Below, one piece after another: positions 1 through 7,304 of a stretch of DNA of 10,109 nucleotides. The stretch lies in NCBI GenBank assembly GCA_910585235.1, contig CAJUCM010000025.1, positions 1 to 10,109 on the forward strand, read 5' to 3'. The notes beneath the pieces are model-generated. The model had not been told where the DNA came from and ran no database searches. It was given only the letters and a program-made list of their open reading frames with translations. The stretch comes from an uncultured Christensenella sp. (GTDB lineage: Bacteria; Bacillota; Clostridia; Christensenellales; Borkfalkiaceae). The position numbers were made by a program, and so were the translations under genes. Each line of letters opens with the position of its first letter. Position 1 is the first letter of the stretch.

Positions 1-1088
1 TTGATAAAGCGCTCGAACGCCTCGTATTGCGACGGAAGCACGCCGCCCGCATACTGTCCGTCCGCGAGCGAATCCTCTTCGCCGTCCTTGATAAATTTCA
101 CTCTGCCGTGATCGTCGGTCGCATAAGAGCCGTCCTCGTTATATACGATCCTCTTATGCGTTTTGTCGCCGAGCGCGAACTCCCAGTCTCCGTTGCCCGT
201 TGTATCCACCGCGCAATCCCCGCCGACGCCCCAGCCGTAATTAAACCACCACTCCGTATAGTAGCCCCACTGCGTATCCTTCTGCGCGTCCAGTCCGGCG
301 TTGTACGAGCGGGTCAGGATCATGGCAAGGTCCTCGACCTCGTCCCAGCTCATTGCAATGCGGTTGTTGAAGATCATGGTCTCCGTGACCTTTCCGTCGA
401 GCCCGTAAGCAGGCTTCGTAAAGTTCCCGTTTCTGTAATGCTGATCGCGGTAGAATCCCTTTGCGGGAACGGTCATATCGATTCCGAGCGAGGCTTTGGT
501 ATTTCCGTTGCGGTCGGCTCCGCCCGCGTTGAACGCGTCCATGTCCTCTTCATCGACCGAAATGATCTTGATTCCCTGCCGCTCCATGACGGAAGCGTTA
601 TAATACAGCGCGGTACTGTTCATATCTCTGGGAAGACCGTAGATCGGGTCGTCCATATTGTTCGTATTTTTTACGGGATCGTATCTCCAACGGTATTGGG
701 CGGAAGTCCACATATCCGAATAATCGATCTCCGACTGCGCGACGTATGAAGTGATGTCTTCCAGGTATCCGCGCTTTGCCCAACGCTTCAAATAGCGGTC
801 GCCGATATAAAAGGCGTCGGGCGCCCTCGACGAATCGAGCGCGCGCTCCGCAAGCGAAACGTACGATCCGCCCGGCTTGGGCTGATCTTCGATATAAATG
901 CCGTCCGTGTTGTTGTGATTGTACCAATCCACGATGGCTTCCACCGTTTCCGCCTCTTCCTCGTCGGCATAATACCAGAATACGACTTCTGTCTTTCCCT
1001 TTTTTAACGGGTCGCCGCATCCTGCAAACATTCCCAGACTCATGCCGCAAGCCAGCGCGACCGCAGAAATTTTAGCAAATTTTTTCAT
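1..1088 (-). CDS. Sugar ABC transporter substrate-binding lipoprotein, CUT1/family 1 (C-terminus missing)
   Basis: Translating the minus strand from the ATG at 1088 gives 362 residues with no stop before the window edge, so the 3' end is missing. The N-terminus is a lipoprotein signal peptide (MKKFAKI, a hydrophobic stretch, then MFAGC with the lipidated Cys at residue 24). The mature part has hallmarks of extracellular solute-binding proteins of carbohydrate importers: an early VVFWYYADEEE segment, the motif YGLPRDMNSTALYYN near residues 155-170, and an aromatic-rich WGYYTEWWFNYGWGVGGD block near 275-295. It should sit on the outer membrane face and deliver a sugar or oligosaccharide to a CUT1 permease, probably encoded beyond the left edge. 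The divergent AraC regulator and nearby arabinanase suggest arabino-oligosaccharides as ligand; this is inference. The start is supported by an AAGGAGG site five bases upstream. Family is secure, substrate is not. Confidence 0.93.
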   Translation of the reverse strand, partial: MKKFAKISAVALACGMSLGMFAGCGDPLKKGKTEVVFWYYADEEEAETVEAIVDWYNHNNTDGIYIEDQPKPGGSYVSLAERALDSSRAPDAFYIGDRYLKRWAKRGYLEDITSYVAQSEIDYSDMWTSAQYRWRYDPVKNTNNMDDPIYGLPRDMNSTALYYNASVMERQGIKIISVDEEDMDAFNAGGADRNGNTKASLGIDMTVPAKGFYRDQHYRNGNFTKPAYGLDGKVTETMIFNNRIAMSWDEVEDLAMILTRSYNAGLDAQKDTQWGYYTEWWFNYGWGVGGDCAVDTTGNGDWEFALGDKTHKRIVYNEDGSYATDDHGRVKFIKDGEEDSLADGQYAGGVLPSQYEAFERFI

Positions 1089-1093
1089 ACGTT

Positions 1094-1100
1094 CCTCCTT
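1094..1100 (-). promoter_or_regulatory. Ribosome binding site of the solute-binding protein gene
   Basis: The minus strand reads AAGGAGG, a full Shine-Dalgarno match, five bases before the ATG at 1088. It fixes the start of the lipoprotein, whose signal peptide begins exactly there. Confidence 0.9.
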
Positions 1101-1123
1101 ATCAATTTGCCCTTCCTACTGTG

Positions 1124-1152
1124 ATTCTATCACTAAAAAAATGCCGATTCAA
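1124..1152 (-). promoter_or_regulatory. Predicted sigma-A promoter of the solute-binding protein gene
   Basis: On the minus strand a -35 TTGAAT (1147-1152) and a -10 TAGAAT (1124-1129) are separated by exactly 17 bp, and TGA precedes the -10, making it an extended -10. The predicted transcript starts near 1117, leaving a leader of about 28 bases that contains the ribosome binding site. The -35 is only partly consensus, as expected for a promoter that needs an activator such as the divergent AraC protein; that dependence is inference. Confidence 0.7.
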
Positions 1153-1184
1153 TAACGCGCGGGAATCAAATATCCCTTTTTCTT

Positions 1185-1194
1185 ACAGCGCTGT
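1185..1194. promoter_or_regulatory. Perfect 10-bp palindrome in the divergent control region, candidate operator
   Basis: ACAGCGCTGT is a perfect palindrome lying almost midway between the -35 boxes of the two divergent promoters (about 33 bp from one and 30 bp from the other). The position suits a regulator acting on both genes. AraC-family proteins more often bind direct repeats, so this could belong to another regulator or be chance. Confidence 0.3.
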
Positions 1195-1223
1195 TATAAA
1201 AACTGATATTATCTTTTATTTGC

Positions 1224-1252
1224 TTGACCCCCCCCCTAAAACGTGCTATAAT
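1224..1252 (+). promoter_or_regulatory. Predicted strong promoter of the araC-type gene, with a C9 tract in the spacer
   Basis: A -35 TTGACC (1224-1229) and a perfect -10 TATAAT (1247-1252) are 17 bp apart, with TGC before the -10 (extended -10). Positions 1228-1236 are nine consecutive C bases, which begin in the last two positions of the -35 and run into the spacer. The -10 ends six bases before the ATG of the regulator gene, so transcription is expected to begin at or next to the start codon. Gain or loss of one C would change the spacer to 18 or 16 bp. Confidence 0.82.
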
Positions 1253-1258
1253 TCGGGC

Positions 1259-2218
1259 ATGGAAGAGACGCAGGAGCTGACGCTGAAACAACTTTCCTCA
1301 CAGCATTTTGTTCCGATCGGATGGTATCAGGATACGTTTCGGGACGATTTTTTCATGGAATGGCACCACCATCAGCAATTCGAGATCATGTACTGCGAAA
1401 AGGGAGCGTTCGTATTCGCTTACATGACGGAAAAGGACGGACAGACCGTCGAGCGCGTCGCGATCCCCGAAAAATACTTCATCTTCGTCAATACGGGCTA
1501 TTACCACCGCATTGAAATCGAAATCGACAAAACGCAGATATACAACGTGGAGCTCCTGCCCGAAAACGGATTCGCAGCGGAGGATTCCAAATTCCTTAAA
1601 AGTATTTCGCCGAGCATCCGCGACCTCTTCTCCTCCGACGCGCACCTTGAAAAACTGCGCGAAAAGGACGCGCCGTTCTACCTGTTCCACGATTCGGGCA
1701 ACGTCGGACAGACCATGAAATTGCTTGTAGACGAACTCGTAACGAGCAGTGAGCCGAAACGCAATCTCTCCGCGAGACTGCTCATTCTCAAATTGCTTCT
1801 CGATATTTCCAAATGCTATTCGGACAAGAGTTTACAGCCCATCAAGCTCGGTTATGTGCGGAAAGCGGTGCAGTATATGCAGATGAACTTTGCCCGCCCC
1901 CTCTCCGTTGACGAGATCGCAGGCTCGGTAGGGATTTCCGGCGCATACCTGCAAAGGCTCTTCAAAGCGGAATTTAAGGAGGGCATTCACGGAATGCTGA
2001 CCTCGATCCGCGTAAAAAACGCAAAAAATCTGTTAAAGACGACTTCCCTGCCCAATCAGGAGATCGCAAAACTTTCGGGCTTTACTTCGCGCGAACAGCT
2101 CATCTATTCGTTCCGCAACCTCGAAGGCTGTTCCCCGCACGAATACAGGCTCGCCTGCCACACGAAGATCATGCGTACCTATCCCTGGCCGGCGGATACA
2201 AAACTTTCCGAAAATTAA
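1259..2218 (+). CDS. AraC/XylS-family transcriptional regulator
   Basis: The product is 319 residues when started at the ATG at 1259. The N-terminal part (about 30-100) resembles an AraC-type cupin sensor domain, with MEWHHHQQFEIMYCEKG and a beta-rich stretch ending in TGYYHRIEIE. The C-terminal part (about 198-300) is the double helix-turn-helix DNA-binding domain: first helix pair around LSVDEIAGSVGISGAYLQRLFK (216-236), second around NQEIAKLSGFTSREQLIYSFR (266-286), followed by the family's GCSPHEYR ending. It probably senses a sugar and controls the divergent transporter gene and the convergent arabinanase. An in-frame GTG at 1121 would add 46 residues, but it has no ribosome binding site and would place the promoter inside the gene. 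No Shine-Dalgarno site precedes 1259 either, consistent with a leaderless transcript. Ligand and targets are inferred from neighbours. Confidence 0.92.
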   Translation: MEETQELTLKQLSSQHFVPIGWYQDTFRDDFFMEWHHHQQFEIMYCEKGAFVFAYMTEKDGQTVERVAIPEKYFIFVNTGYYHRIEIEIDKTQIYNVELLPENGFAAEDSKFLKSISPSIRDLFSSDAHLEKLREKDAPFYLFHDSGNVGQTMKLLVDELVTSSEPKRNLSARLLILKLLLDISKCYSDKSLQPIKLGYVRKAVQYMQMNFARPLSVDEIAGSVGISGAYLQRLFKAEFKEGIHGMLTSIRVKNAKNLLKTTSLPNQEIAKLSGFTSREQLIYSFRNLEGCSPHEYRLACHTKIMRTYPWPADTKLSEN

Positions 2219-2222
2219 AAAA

Positions 2223-2246
2223 CGCCCCGCGAAAAACCGCGGGGCG
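2223..2246 (-). terminator. GC-rich hairpin between convergent araC and GH43 genes
   Basis: A 9-bp perfect stem (2223-2231 with 2238-2246) encloses a six-base loop. On the minus strand it is followed by CGTTTTTTAATTTT, the U-tract of an intrinsic terminator, so it best fits the arabinanase transcript. On the plus strand the following bases are A-rich, so termination of araC here is weaker. Confidence 0.75.
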
Positions 2247-2263
2247 GATAAAATAAAAATTTG

Positions 2264-2292
2264 AACCCCCGCCTGCAAAGCAAGCGGGGGTT
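2264..2292. terminator. Second hairpin in the convergent intergenic region
   Basis: A 9-bp stem (2264-2272 with 2284-2292) continues past one mismatch into a 3-bp inner stem with an AAA loop. On the plus strand it is followed by CGTTTCTT, and on the minus strand by CAAATTTTTATTTT. It can therefore terminate araC from the left and also act as the first stop for the arabinanase transcript from the right. Confidence 0.75.
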
Positions 2293-2317
2293 CGTTTCTT
2301 AAAGCACTAAGCGGGAT

Positions 2318-4426
2318 TTAACCTACGAGTCCGTCGCCCGTGATCTTCGATACGCCGTTCATGAACATTGCCATGCTGCGCGTGGAAGCGGGCGTGTGCG
2401 ACATACAGGTGATCGTAAATCCGCTTCTGTTCTGATCGCCCAGCCAAGCGGGACGGACGACGCCGTAGAACACCGTCTCGTTATGCACGATCGCGGTATT
2501 CGCGTTGAACGTGAATTTGATATATCCTTTGCCGTACATGAGCCAGGTGCCCACGTTCTGACTGCCGTACCTGATCGCTCCGTCCTCGGTGAGAACCACG
2601 TCAACGGATTTGTTCACGGAAGTATAATTTCCCAAACTACTGCCGTAAGTGCTTGAAACGGTATCGCGCGCATTCTTGAACGCCACCATTTTGAACTTGC
2701 CGCCGTCGGTCAACGCCAAAAGTTCCGTTTTGGAGACGGCGCGGTCGATCTCCCCGCCGTAGCGGTTGGGATTGATACAGATGTCGCCCATGCTGTTGAG
2801 ATAGTACTGATGCACCTGCGTCAGGAAAATTCCCGTCTCCGAAGTATTGCTCGAATAGGAGAGCGTGCGGGTGATATACGCCGCAAGATTCGTTCCGTAC
2901 TTGGACGTGTAAAGGTCGTTGTGACCGGGGAGAATAATGTCGATTTCGTTCTTTGCGGAAGCGGTCTTGTTGCTCCAAGTGAACGCGCCCATGTATTTAT
3001 TGCCCTGGTTCGAGTTGCTCTCGAATCCCATATTCACAACGTTGCCCTCTCCCGTTGCGGAATGATAAACGCCCGTCACGGATTCGCTTCTTCCGCCCCA
3101 CATCTGATACGCTTCTCCGAGACCGTAGTAGGAGTGCATCGAATAGTAATAGGTCTTGCCCGTAACAGAGTCTTTCAGTTCGCCCGTCTCCTCGTCGTAC
3201 TGCGTTTCGTCCGCGATCACCACATTATCGTGGCGGGCGATGACGGGCGCTTCCATATCCGCCTTGCTGATATAAGTGCCGTAATATTCGTGACTTTCGC
3301 CGAGCTTGGTCTGCGAGAAGAAAGTCTGCACGTCGTTTTCGACGTATCCGCGGATGGTCTCGTGCGTCTGCCAGCCCTTTCCGTCCTTTCTCAGTCCCGT
3401 TTCGGGATCGAGCTCGATCATCCAGTTGCCCGAACCGAACGAACCGTACGCCATATACATTTTGCCGTCGGGCGTATAGATGATCTGCGGATCGATGCCG
3501 TTTACGTCCCTGACCGATTCCCCGCGCTGAATGCTCGACTGCATCAATACGCCCTTATATTCAAACGTTCCCTGATACAGATCGTCCGAATAGAACAGAA
3601 GGCACGCCGCGCGCGCATAGTTTTTACCGTTGATGAGCATACCCTCATTGTCAGCCGAACCGTCCACCACGCAGGTGTAGAGCCAATAGCCGCCGTCGGG
3701 TGCTTCCACAATGTCGGGCGCCCACCAGCTCGCGTCGTTCACGCCGTAACCGTTGCAGGTTCCGCCGTACAGCCATTCTTCGATCCCCGAATCTTCGAGC
3801 ATTTCGTCGCGCGTTGACCGATCGAACGTTCTGCCCGCGAACTGCCAGGTCTTCATACCGTCCTCGGAAATATGAATGGCATTACCGAACGTATTTTCGC
3901 CGTTATAATTGCTCAGATTGTTCCATCCCGTGGAGAAGAGATAGTAAACGGTCTTGCCCGCCTCCTCGCGGGAAATAAACGACGGGTCGTGCGTACCGCC
4001 GAGCTGATTGCTCTGCGCTTCATTGTAATCCGAAGCCTTCCCCGTATAGGCGTTGCCCGGATCGGTCACATAGGCGGGAACGACTTCGATCCTGCCCGCA
4101 GTTCCGTCGAGCTTGAAATCCACCGTGCCCGCCGCAACGGCGGTGAACGTGTTCGTCGCCGTATCGAGCGATACGATCTCCTCCGTTCCGACGCTTTCGC
4201 CCTCCGCGTTTTTCGCCGCAACGTCCGTCAGTTTTCCCGACAGAGTGATTTTAGTGTCCGCTTCGCTGACGTAACCCGCCGCAAGATTATCATAACAAAT
4301 CCGCGAATAAACGCCCGCGCCGCCTTCGGGCTGTTCCGGCGGATCCTCTTTTCCGCACGCCGCAAACAACGACAGCGCAAAAAGCGAGCTCAACGCAACA
4401 ACCGCAAGTTTTTTGAATTTCTTCAT
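2318..4426 (-). CDS. GH43 endo-1,5-alpha-L-arabinanase, lipoprotein
   Basis: This is a surface glycosidase expected to cut the alpha-1,5-linked backbone of arabinan. Numbered from the upstream ATG at 4429 (703 residues), it has a lipoprotein signal (LFAAC, Cys25), an Ig-like beta-rich spacer (about 40-120), and a five-bladed-propeller-type GH43 catalytic domain. The GH43 active-site motifs are visible: GGTHDPS (Asp148, general base), WWAPD (Asp239, conserved), NGIDPQ (Asp313, pKa modulator), MEAP (Glu393, general acid) and PGHND (His503, probably at the metal site). The C-terminal region has QVHQYYLNSMGDICINPNRYGGE (538-560), matching the accessory beta-barrel of the Bacillus Abn2-type enzymes. 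The second Met at 4426 is preferred because the G-rich ribosome binding site is only two bases from the first ATG and five from the second. The gene has its own promoter and two downstream hairpins. Linkage specificity is inferred from motifs. Confidence 0.88.
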   Translation of the reverse strand: MKKFKKLAVVALSSLFALSLFAACGKEDPPEQPEGGAGVYSRICYDNLAAGYVSEADTKITLSGKLTDVAAKNAEGESVGTEEIVSLDTATNTFTAVAAGTVDFKLDGTAGRIEVVPAYVTDPGNAYTGKASDYNEAQSNQLGGTHDPSFISREEAGKTVYYLFSTGWNNLSNYNGENTFGNAIHISEDGMKTWQFAGRTFDRSTRDEMLEDSGIEEWLYGGTCNGYGVNDASWWAPDIVEAPDGGYWLYTCVVDGSADNEGMLINGKNYARAACLLFYSDDLYQGTFEYKGVLMQSSIQRGESVRDVNGIDPQIIYTPDGKMYMAYGSFGSGNWMIELDPETGLRKDGKGWQTHETIRGYVENDVQTFFSQTKLGESHEYYGTYISKADMEAPVIARHDNVVIADETQYDEETGELKDSVTGKTYYYSMHSYYGLGEAYQMWGGRSESVTGVYHSATGEGNVVNMGFESNSNQGNKYMGAFTWSNKTASAKNEIDIILPGHNDLYTSKYGTNLAAYITRTLSYSSNTSETGIFLTQVHQYYLNSMGDICINPNRYGGEIDRAVSKTELLALTDGGKFKMVAFKNARDTVSSTYGSSLGNYTSVNKSVDVVLTEDGAIRYGSQNVGTWLMYGKGYIKFTFNANTAIVHNETVFYGVVRPAWLGDQNRSGFTITCMSHTPASTRSMAMFMNGVSKITGDGLVG

Positions 4427-4431
4427 CATGT

Positions 4432-4439
4432 CCCCCCTT
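4432..4439 (-). promoter_or_regulatory. Ribosome binding site that favours the second of two adjacent ATGs
   Basis: The minus strand reads AAGGGGGG. It ends two bases before the ATG at 4429 and five before the ATG at 4426. Usual spacing favours 4426, which makes the protein start MKKFKKL. The site is G-rich rather than the canonical AGGAGG. Confidence 0.6.
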
Positions 4440-4458
4440 ACATTTTAGAAATCGATTT

Positions 4459-4487
4459 ATTTTAACATAAAATTGCGGGCATTTCAA
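4459..4487 (-). promoter_or_regulatory. Predicted promoter of the arabinanase gene
   Basis: On the minus strand a -35 TTGAAA (4482-4487) and a -10 TAAAAT (4459-4464) are 17 bp apart, with TGT before the -10 (extended -10). This is the same layout as the solute-binding protein promoter, with similarly imperfect hexamers. The leader is predicted to be about 25 bases. Confidence 0.7.
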
Positions 4488-4515
4488 GAGGGTAACGCAA
4501 AAAAAATTTCCGTAA

Positions 4516-4553
4516 AAACGAAATGCCTGCGGCAAGCCGCAGACATTCCGTTT
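4516..4553 (-). terminator. Intrinsic terminator of the flavoprotein operon
   Basis: A long hairpin has a 7-bp core (CTGCGGC with GCCGCAG, loop AA), extended on both sides by A/T-rich pairs with two mismatches. On the minus strand the stem is followed by a T-rich stretch, including a run of T bases near 4501-4508. It lies about 110 bp past the stop of the COG2509-type gene. Confidence 0.75.
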
Positions 4554-4659
4554 GAGAGAATATGAAAAATAGGAGAATAAACAATGTGCGTAACGATTTA
4601 ACTGTCTCTATCATAAACTATGAAAGTGTTCGTTTTGTGAAGATATTATTAAAGATATA

Positions 4660-6180
4660 TTAAAAATATTTCCTTGCGATCGCCTCCGCAACGCGCAATC
4701 CGTCCGCCGCGGACGACGTGATCCCGCCCGCATAGCCCGCGCCCTCGCCGCAGGGATAGATGCCCGTCCGCCCCGCCGCCTGCAAAGTGTCGTCCCGCAG
4801 GATCCTGATGGGGGAACTCGTGCGCGTCTCCACGCCCGTGAGCACCGCGTCGAACGCCGAAAACCCCGAAAGGCGGTAATTCATATCGACAAGCGCCGCC
4901 CGCAGAGTATCCGTTATCACCGGAGGAAGAATCGCGCGCATGGGAACGAACGAAGTCCCCACCGAATAAGTAGGCTTTACTTCGCCGAAATAATAGCTCT
5001 CTTTATTCGCCAAAAAATCTCCGACGAGCTGGACGGGCGCCTTCATATTCCCGCCCGCCGCGGAATACGCCGCGCGCTCGATCCTGCGCTGCCATTCCAC
5101 GCCCGCAAGCGGGTGTTCGCTCCCGAAGTCCTCTTTTCTGACCTGAACGACGAGCGCGGAATTTGCATTGCGCTTATCGCGCGCAAAATTGCTCATGCCA
5201 TTGGTGACGACGCCGCCCTCCTCGGAGGCGGACGGGATCACTTCCCCGCCCGGACACATACAGAACGTGAACGCCGCCCTCTCCCCCGCATGGGAGACGA
5301 GTTTGTAGTCGGCGGCGGGCAATGCGGAATACCCCGCGCCGTACTGCGCCTTTGAAATTTTCGACTGCAAGTGTTCGATCCGAACCCCCGCCGCAAACTC
5401 CTTCTGTTCGAGGAGAAAACCGCTCCCGAACAGATTTTCAAAGGTATCGCGCGCGCTGTGCCCGATCGCAAGAACGAGTTCGTCGGCGTCCTCTTTGACT
5501 CCGTTCACCGTAACGGAAACGAGTTTTCCGTCCCGTGTTTCGGCGCCCGTAAACAGGGAGGAAAAGCGTATCCGCCCGCCCTCTCTTACAATATATTCGC
5601 GCATATTGCAGACGACTTTTACAAGATTGTCGCTCCCGATATGCGGTTTACCGAGGTAGGCGATTTCTTCGGGCGCGCCGAAGCGCACGAACGTTTCCAG
5701 CACCTCGCGGTTGAGCGGGCTCTTGGTCTGCGTGAACAGTTTTCCGTCCGAAAACGTTCCCGCGCCCCCCTCTCCGAACTGCACGTTGCTGTCCGAGACG
5801 AGCTTGCCCGTCGCGCGGAAACTCTCCACGTCCTTCATGCGCTCTTCAACGGGTTTTCCACGCTCGATCAGAACGGGTCTTATACCGTGTTCGATGAGGC
5901 GGATCGCCGCAAACAGTCCGCAGGGTCCCGCGCCGATAATATACACGCGCGGCATGGGTTTTCCGATTTTATCAAAGACGCGCGGAACAGGCTTTTGCGC
6001 CCTGTCCGAACATTCCACCGTATAGACCCAGCGAATATCGTTTTTATCGCGTGCGTCGAGCGATTTTTTCAGGATTTTGAAATGGCGCACGGGCGCGCGC
6101 AGCTTCTTTTCGCAGAGGGATAAAAGCGTCTTTTCCGGTTGCGAAGGTTTTAATCTGAGATCGGTGAGCGTTAAGAACAT
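4660..6180 (-). CDS. FAD-dependent oxidoreductase, COG2509-like
   Basis: The 506-residue product begins at the ATG at 6180 (MFLTLTDLRL), preceded by GGAGGGG and overlapping the upstream gene's last ten bases; an ATG 60 bases further upstream lies inside that gene and has no comparable support. An N-terminal region of about 75 residues precedes the Rossmann FAD-binding motif VYIIGAGPCGLFAA (79-92), which ends in the ribose-binding acid of LIERG (about 106). Further family landmarks are SNVQFGEGGAGTFSDGKL (131-147), FTFCMCPGGEVI (305-315), ETRTSSPIR (451-459) and the C-terminal FAD-contact motif GIYPCGEGAGYAGGI (473-487). These match uncharacterised FAD-dependent dehydrogenases common in Clostridia and Bacteroidetes. 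It is probably a soluble cytoplasmic enzyme. The substrate is unknown; the two cysteines of CMC may be functional. It is co-transcribed with the upstream flavoprotein. Confidence 0.88.
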   Translation of the reverse strand: MFLTLTDLRLKPSQPEKTLLSLCEKKLRAPVRHFKILKKSLDARDKNDIRWVYTVECSDRAQKPVPRVFDKIGKPMPRVYIIGAGPCGLFAAIRLIEHGIRPVLIERGKPVEERMKDVESFRATGKLVSDSNVQFGEGGAGTFSDGKLFTQTKSPLNREVLETFVRFGAPEEIAYLGKPHIGSDNLVKVVCNMREYIVREGGRIRFSSLFTGAETRDGKLVSVTVNGVKEDADELVLAIGHSARDTFENLFGSGFLLEQKEFAAGVRIEHLQSKISKAQYGAGYSALPAADYKLVSHAGERAAFTFCMCPGGEVIPSASEEGGVVTNGMSNFARDKRNANSALVVQVRKEDFGSEHPLAGVEWQRRIERAAYSAAGGNMKAPVQLVGDFLANKESYYFGEVKPTYSVGTSFVPMRAILPPVITDTLRAALVDMNYRLSGFSAFDAVLTGVETRTSSPIRILRDDTLQAAGRTGIYPCGEGAGYAGGITSSAADGLRVAEAIARKYF

Positions 6181-7298
6181 ATCCCCTCCGCAACGGCGTA
6201 TGCCGAAGTGAACGCCCATTGCAGGTTGTAGCCCCCGCACTCGCCGTCCACGTTGAGGATCTCTCCCGCAAAATACAGTCCGTCGCGGAACTTGCTCATC
6301 AGGTTTTCGTCCGTCTCCGATAAGCGTATCCCGCCCTTTGTGACCTGCGCCTCCTGAAAGCCCTCTTTCCCCGCAACGGTGAGAGGAAAGGCTTTGAGAA
6401 GTTCAGCGATCCGTCTTTTGTCCCCGCCCGCAACGCTCTCAATCACGCGCGCAAGCCCGTTGTTGACGACGCAGAAAAGTCCCTTTTCCGATACGGTCTT
6501 TTCCACCCGTTCGCAAGCGACGTCGGGAAGAAAATCCAAAACGATCCGATCGCCCTCTTTCACATGGGCGGAAGCGCGGAACACCGCGTCGCCGGAAATG
6601 CCGCTGTCCGTAAAGAGCGTGTCGCCCCGCGTCTCATAGACCGCCGCACCCTTTCTTACGACTTTCAGCGCGCTGTCCGTGCGGATCCCGCGCAGGCGCT
6701 TTGTAATCTCCTTATCGCATTTCAGCCTTACGAGCGACGGCTCCGTTTGGGTGGGGATATGCCCGAAATCCTTAACGAGCGCATACGCCGTGCCGTCCGT
6801 TCCGAACTTGGGCGCGGCGCTTCCCCCCGCCGCAAGCACAACTGCGTCCGAGCACAGATGTCCGCCCTCCCATTGAAGACGGAAACCGCGATCGTATGCA
6901 AGCTCATGCACGCGTGCGTCCAGCCGAACGGGAACGTTCAGGCGTTCGAGCTCGAAGCGGAACAGATCGACGATCGCGGAAGCCTGCCGCCCCGCGGGAT
7001 AGACCCGCCCGCGGTTATCGGGCAAAAATATTCCGCCCATACTCTCCAAAAAGCGCACCGTCTCACGGTTTCCGAACCGCGATAAAAGGCGCTGAACCTT
7101 TCGGAGATCGTCCGAAAAATAGTGCGACGCATCCATATCGGTATTCGTCACGTTTCCCTGTCCGTTGCCAGTGGCGGCAAGTTTTCTGCCCACGCGCCCG
7201 CCCCGTTCGAGAACGGTCACGGAGCAACCTTTTCTTGCAAGCATGCCGGCGCACGCAAGCCCCGCCGCGCCCCCGCCGATGACTGCTACTTTTTCCAT
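6171..7298 (-). CDS. NAD(P)/FAD-dependent oxidoreductase, HI0933/YhiN/BaiN family
   Basis: The 375-residue flavoprotein starts with a dinucleotide-binding motif, VAVIGGGAAGLACAGML (4-20), and VTVLERG with Glu31. The family signature ATGNGQGNVTN (42-52) corresponds to the usual SGxGRCNxTN. The middle contains FTDSGISGDAVF, and the C-terminus has EAQVTKGGIRL followed by GLYFAGEILNVDGECGGYNLQWAF (about 340-363), all typical of the HI0933 family. It is somewhat shorter than many members (about 400), apparently in the inserted helical domain. One Clostridium scindens member (BaiN) has been reported to act on bile-acid intermediates, but most members have no known substrate, so no symbol is assigned. 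The ATG at 7298 has no Shine-Dalgarno site and lies six bases past a strong -10, which suggests leaderless translation. It overlaps the next gene by 10 bp, implying translational coupling. Confidence 0.9.
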   Translation of the reverse strand: MEKVAVIGGGAAGLACAGMLARKGCSVTVLERGGRVGRKLAATGNGQGNVTNTDMDASHYFSDDLRKVQRLLSRFGNRETVRFLESMGGIFLPDNRGRVYPAGRQASAIVDLFRFELERLNVPVRLDARVHELAYDRGFRLQWEGGHLCSDAVVLAAGGSAAPKFGTDGTAYALVKDFGHIPTQTEPSLVRLKCDKEITKRLRGIRTDSALKVVRKGAAVYETRGDTLFTDSGISGDAVFRASAHVKEGDRIVLDFLPDVACERVEKTVSEKGLFCVVNNGLARVIESVAGGDKRRIAELLKAFPLTVAGKEGFQEAQVTKGGIRLSETDENLMSKFRDGLYFAGEILNVDGECGGYNLQWAFTSAYAVAEGICS

Positions 7299-7304
7299 GT
7301 AATT

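Noticed and set aside
27..749. Long plus-strand open frame (240 residues)
   Set aside because: It is the reverse-complement shadow of the solute-binding protein gene, which has the signal peptide, ribosome binding site and family motifs.
598..1050. Minus-strand open frame of 150 residues inside the solute-binding gene
   Set aside because: It is a different frame of the same strand; the real frame starts at 1088 and runs to the edge with clear family motifs.
1121..1258. In-frame GTG start at 1121 that would lengthen the AraC-type protein by 46 residues
   Set aside because: No ribosome binding site precedes it, the stretch contains both the araC promoter and the -10 of the opposite gene, and the added residues show no AraC-family similarity.
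2810..3817. Plus-strand open frame of 335 residues opposite the arabinanase
   Set aside because: The minus-strand frame has all GH43 catalytic motifs; the opposite frame has no recognisable domain or ribosome binding site and reflects codon bias.
4584..4601. Five-codon open frame (MCVTI) with an AGGAGA site seven bases upstream
   Set aside because: Too short to support; no downstream gene on that strand that it could attenuate, and no promoter was evident.
5371..6123. Plus-strand open frame of 250 residues opposite the COG2509-type gene
   Set aside because: Shadow of a well-supported flavoprotein gene.
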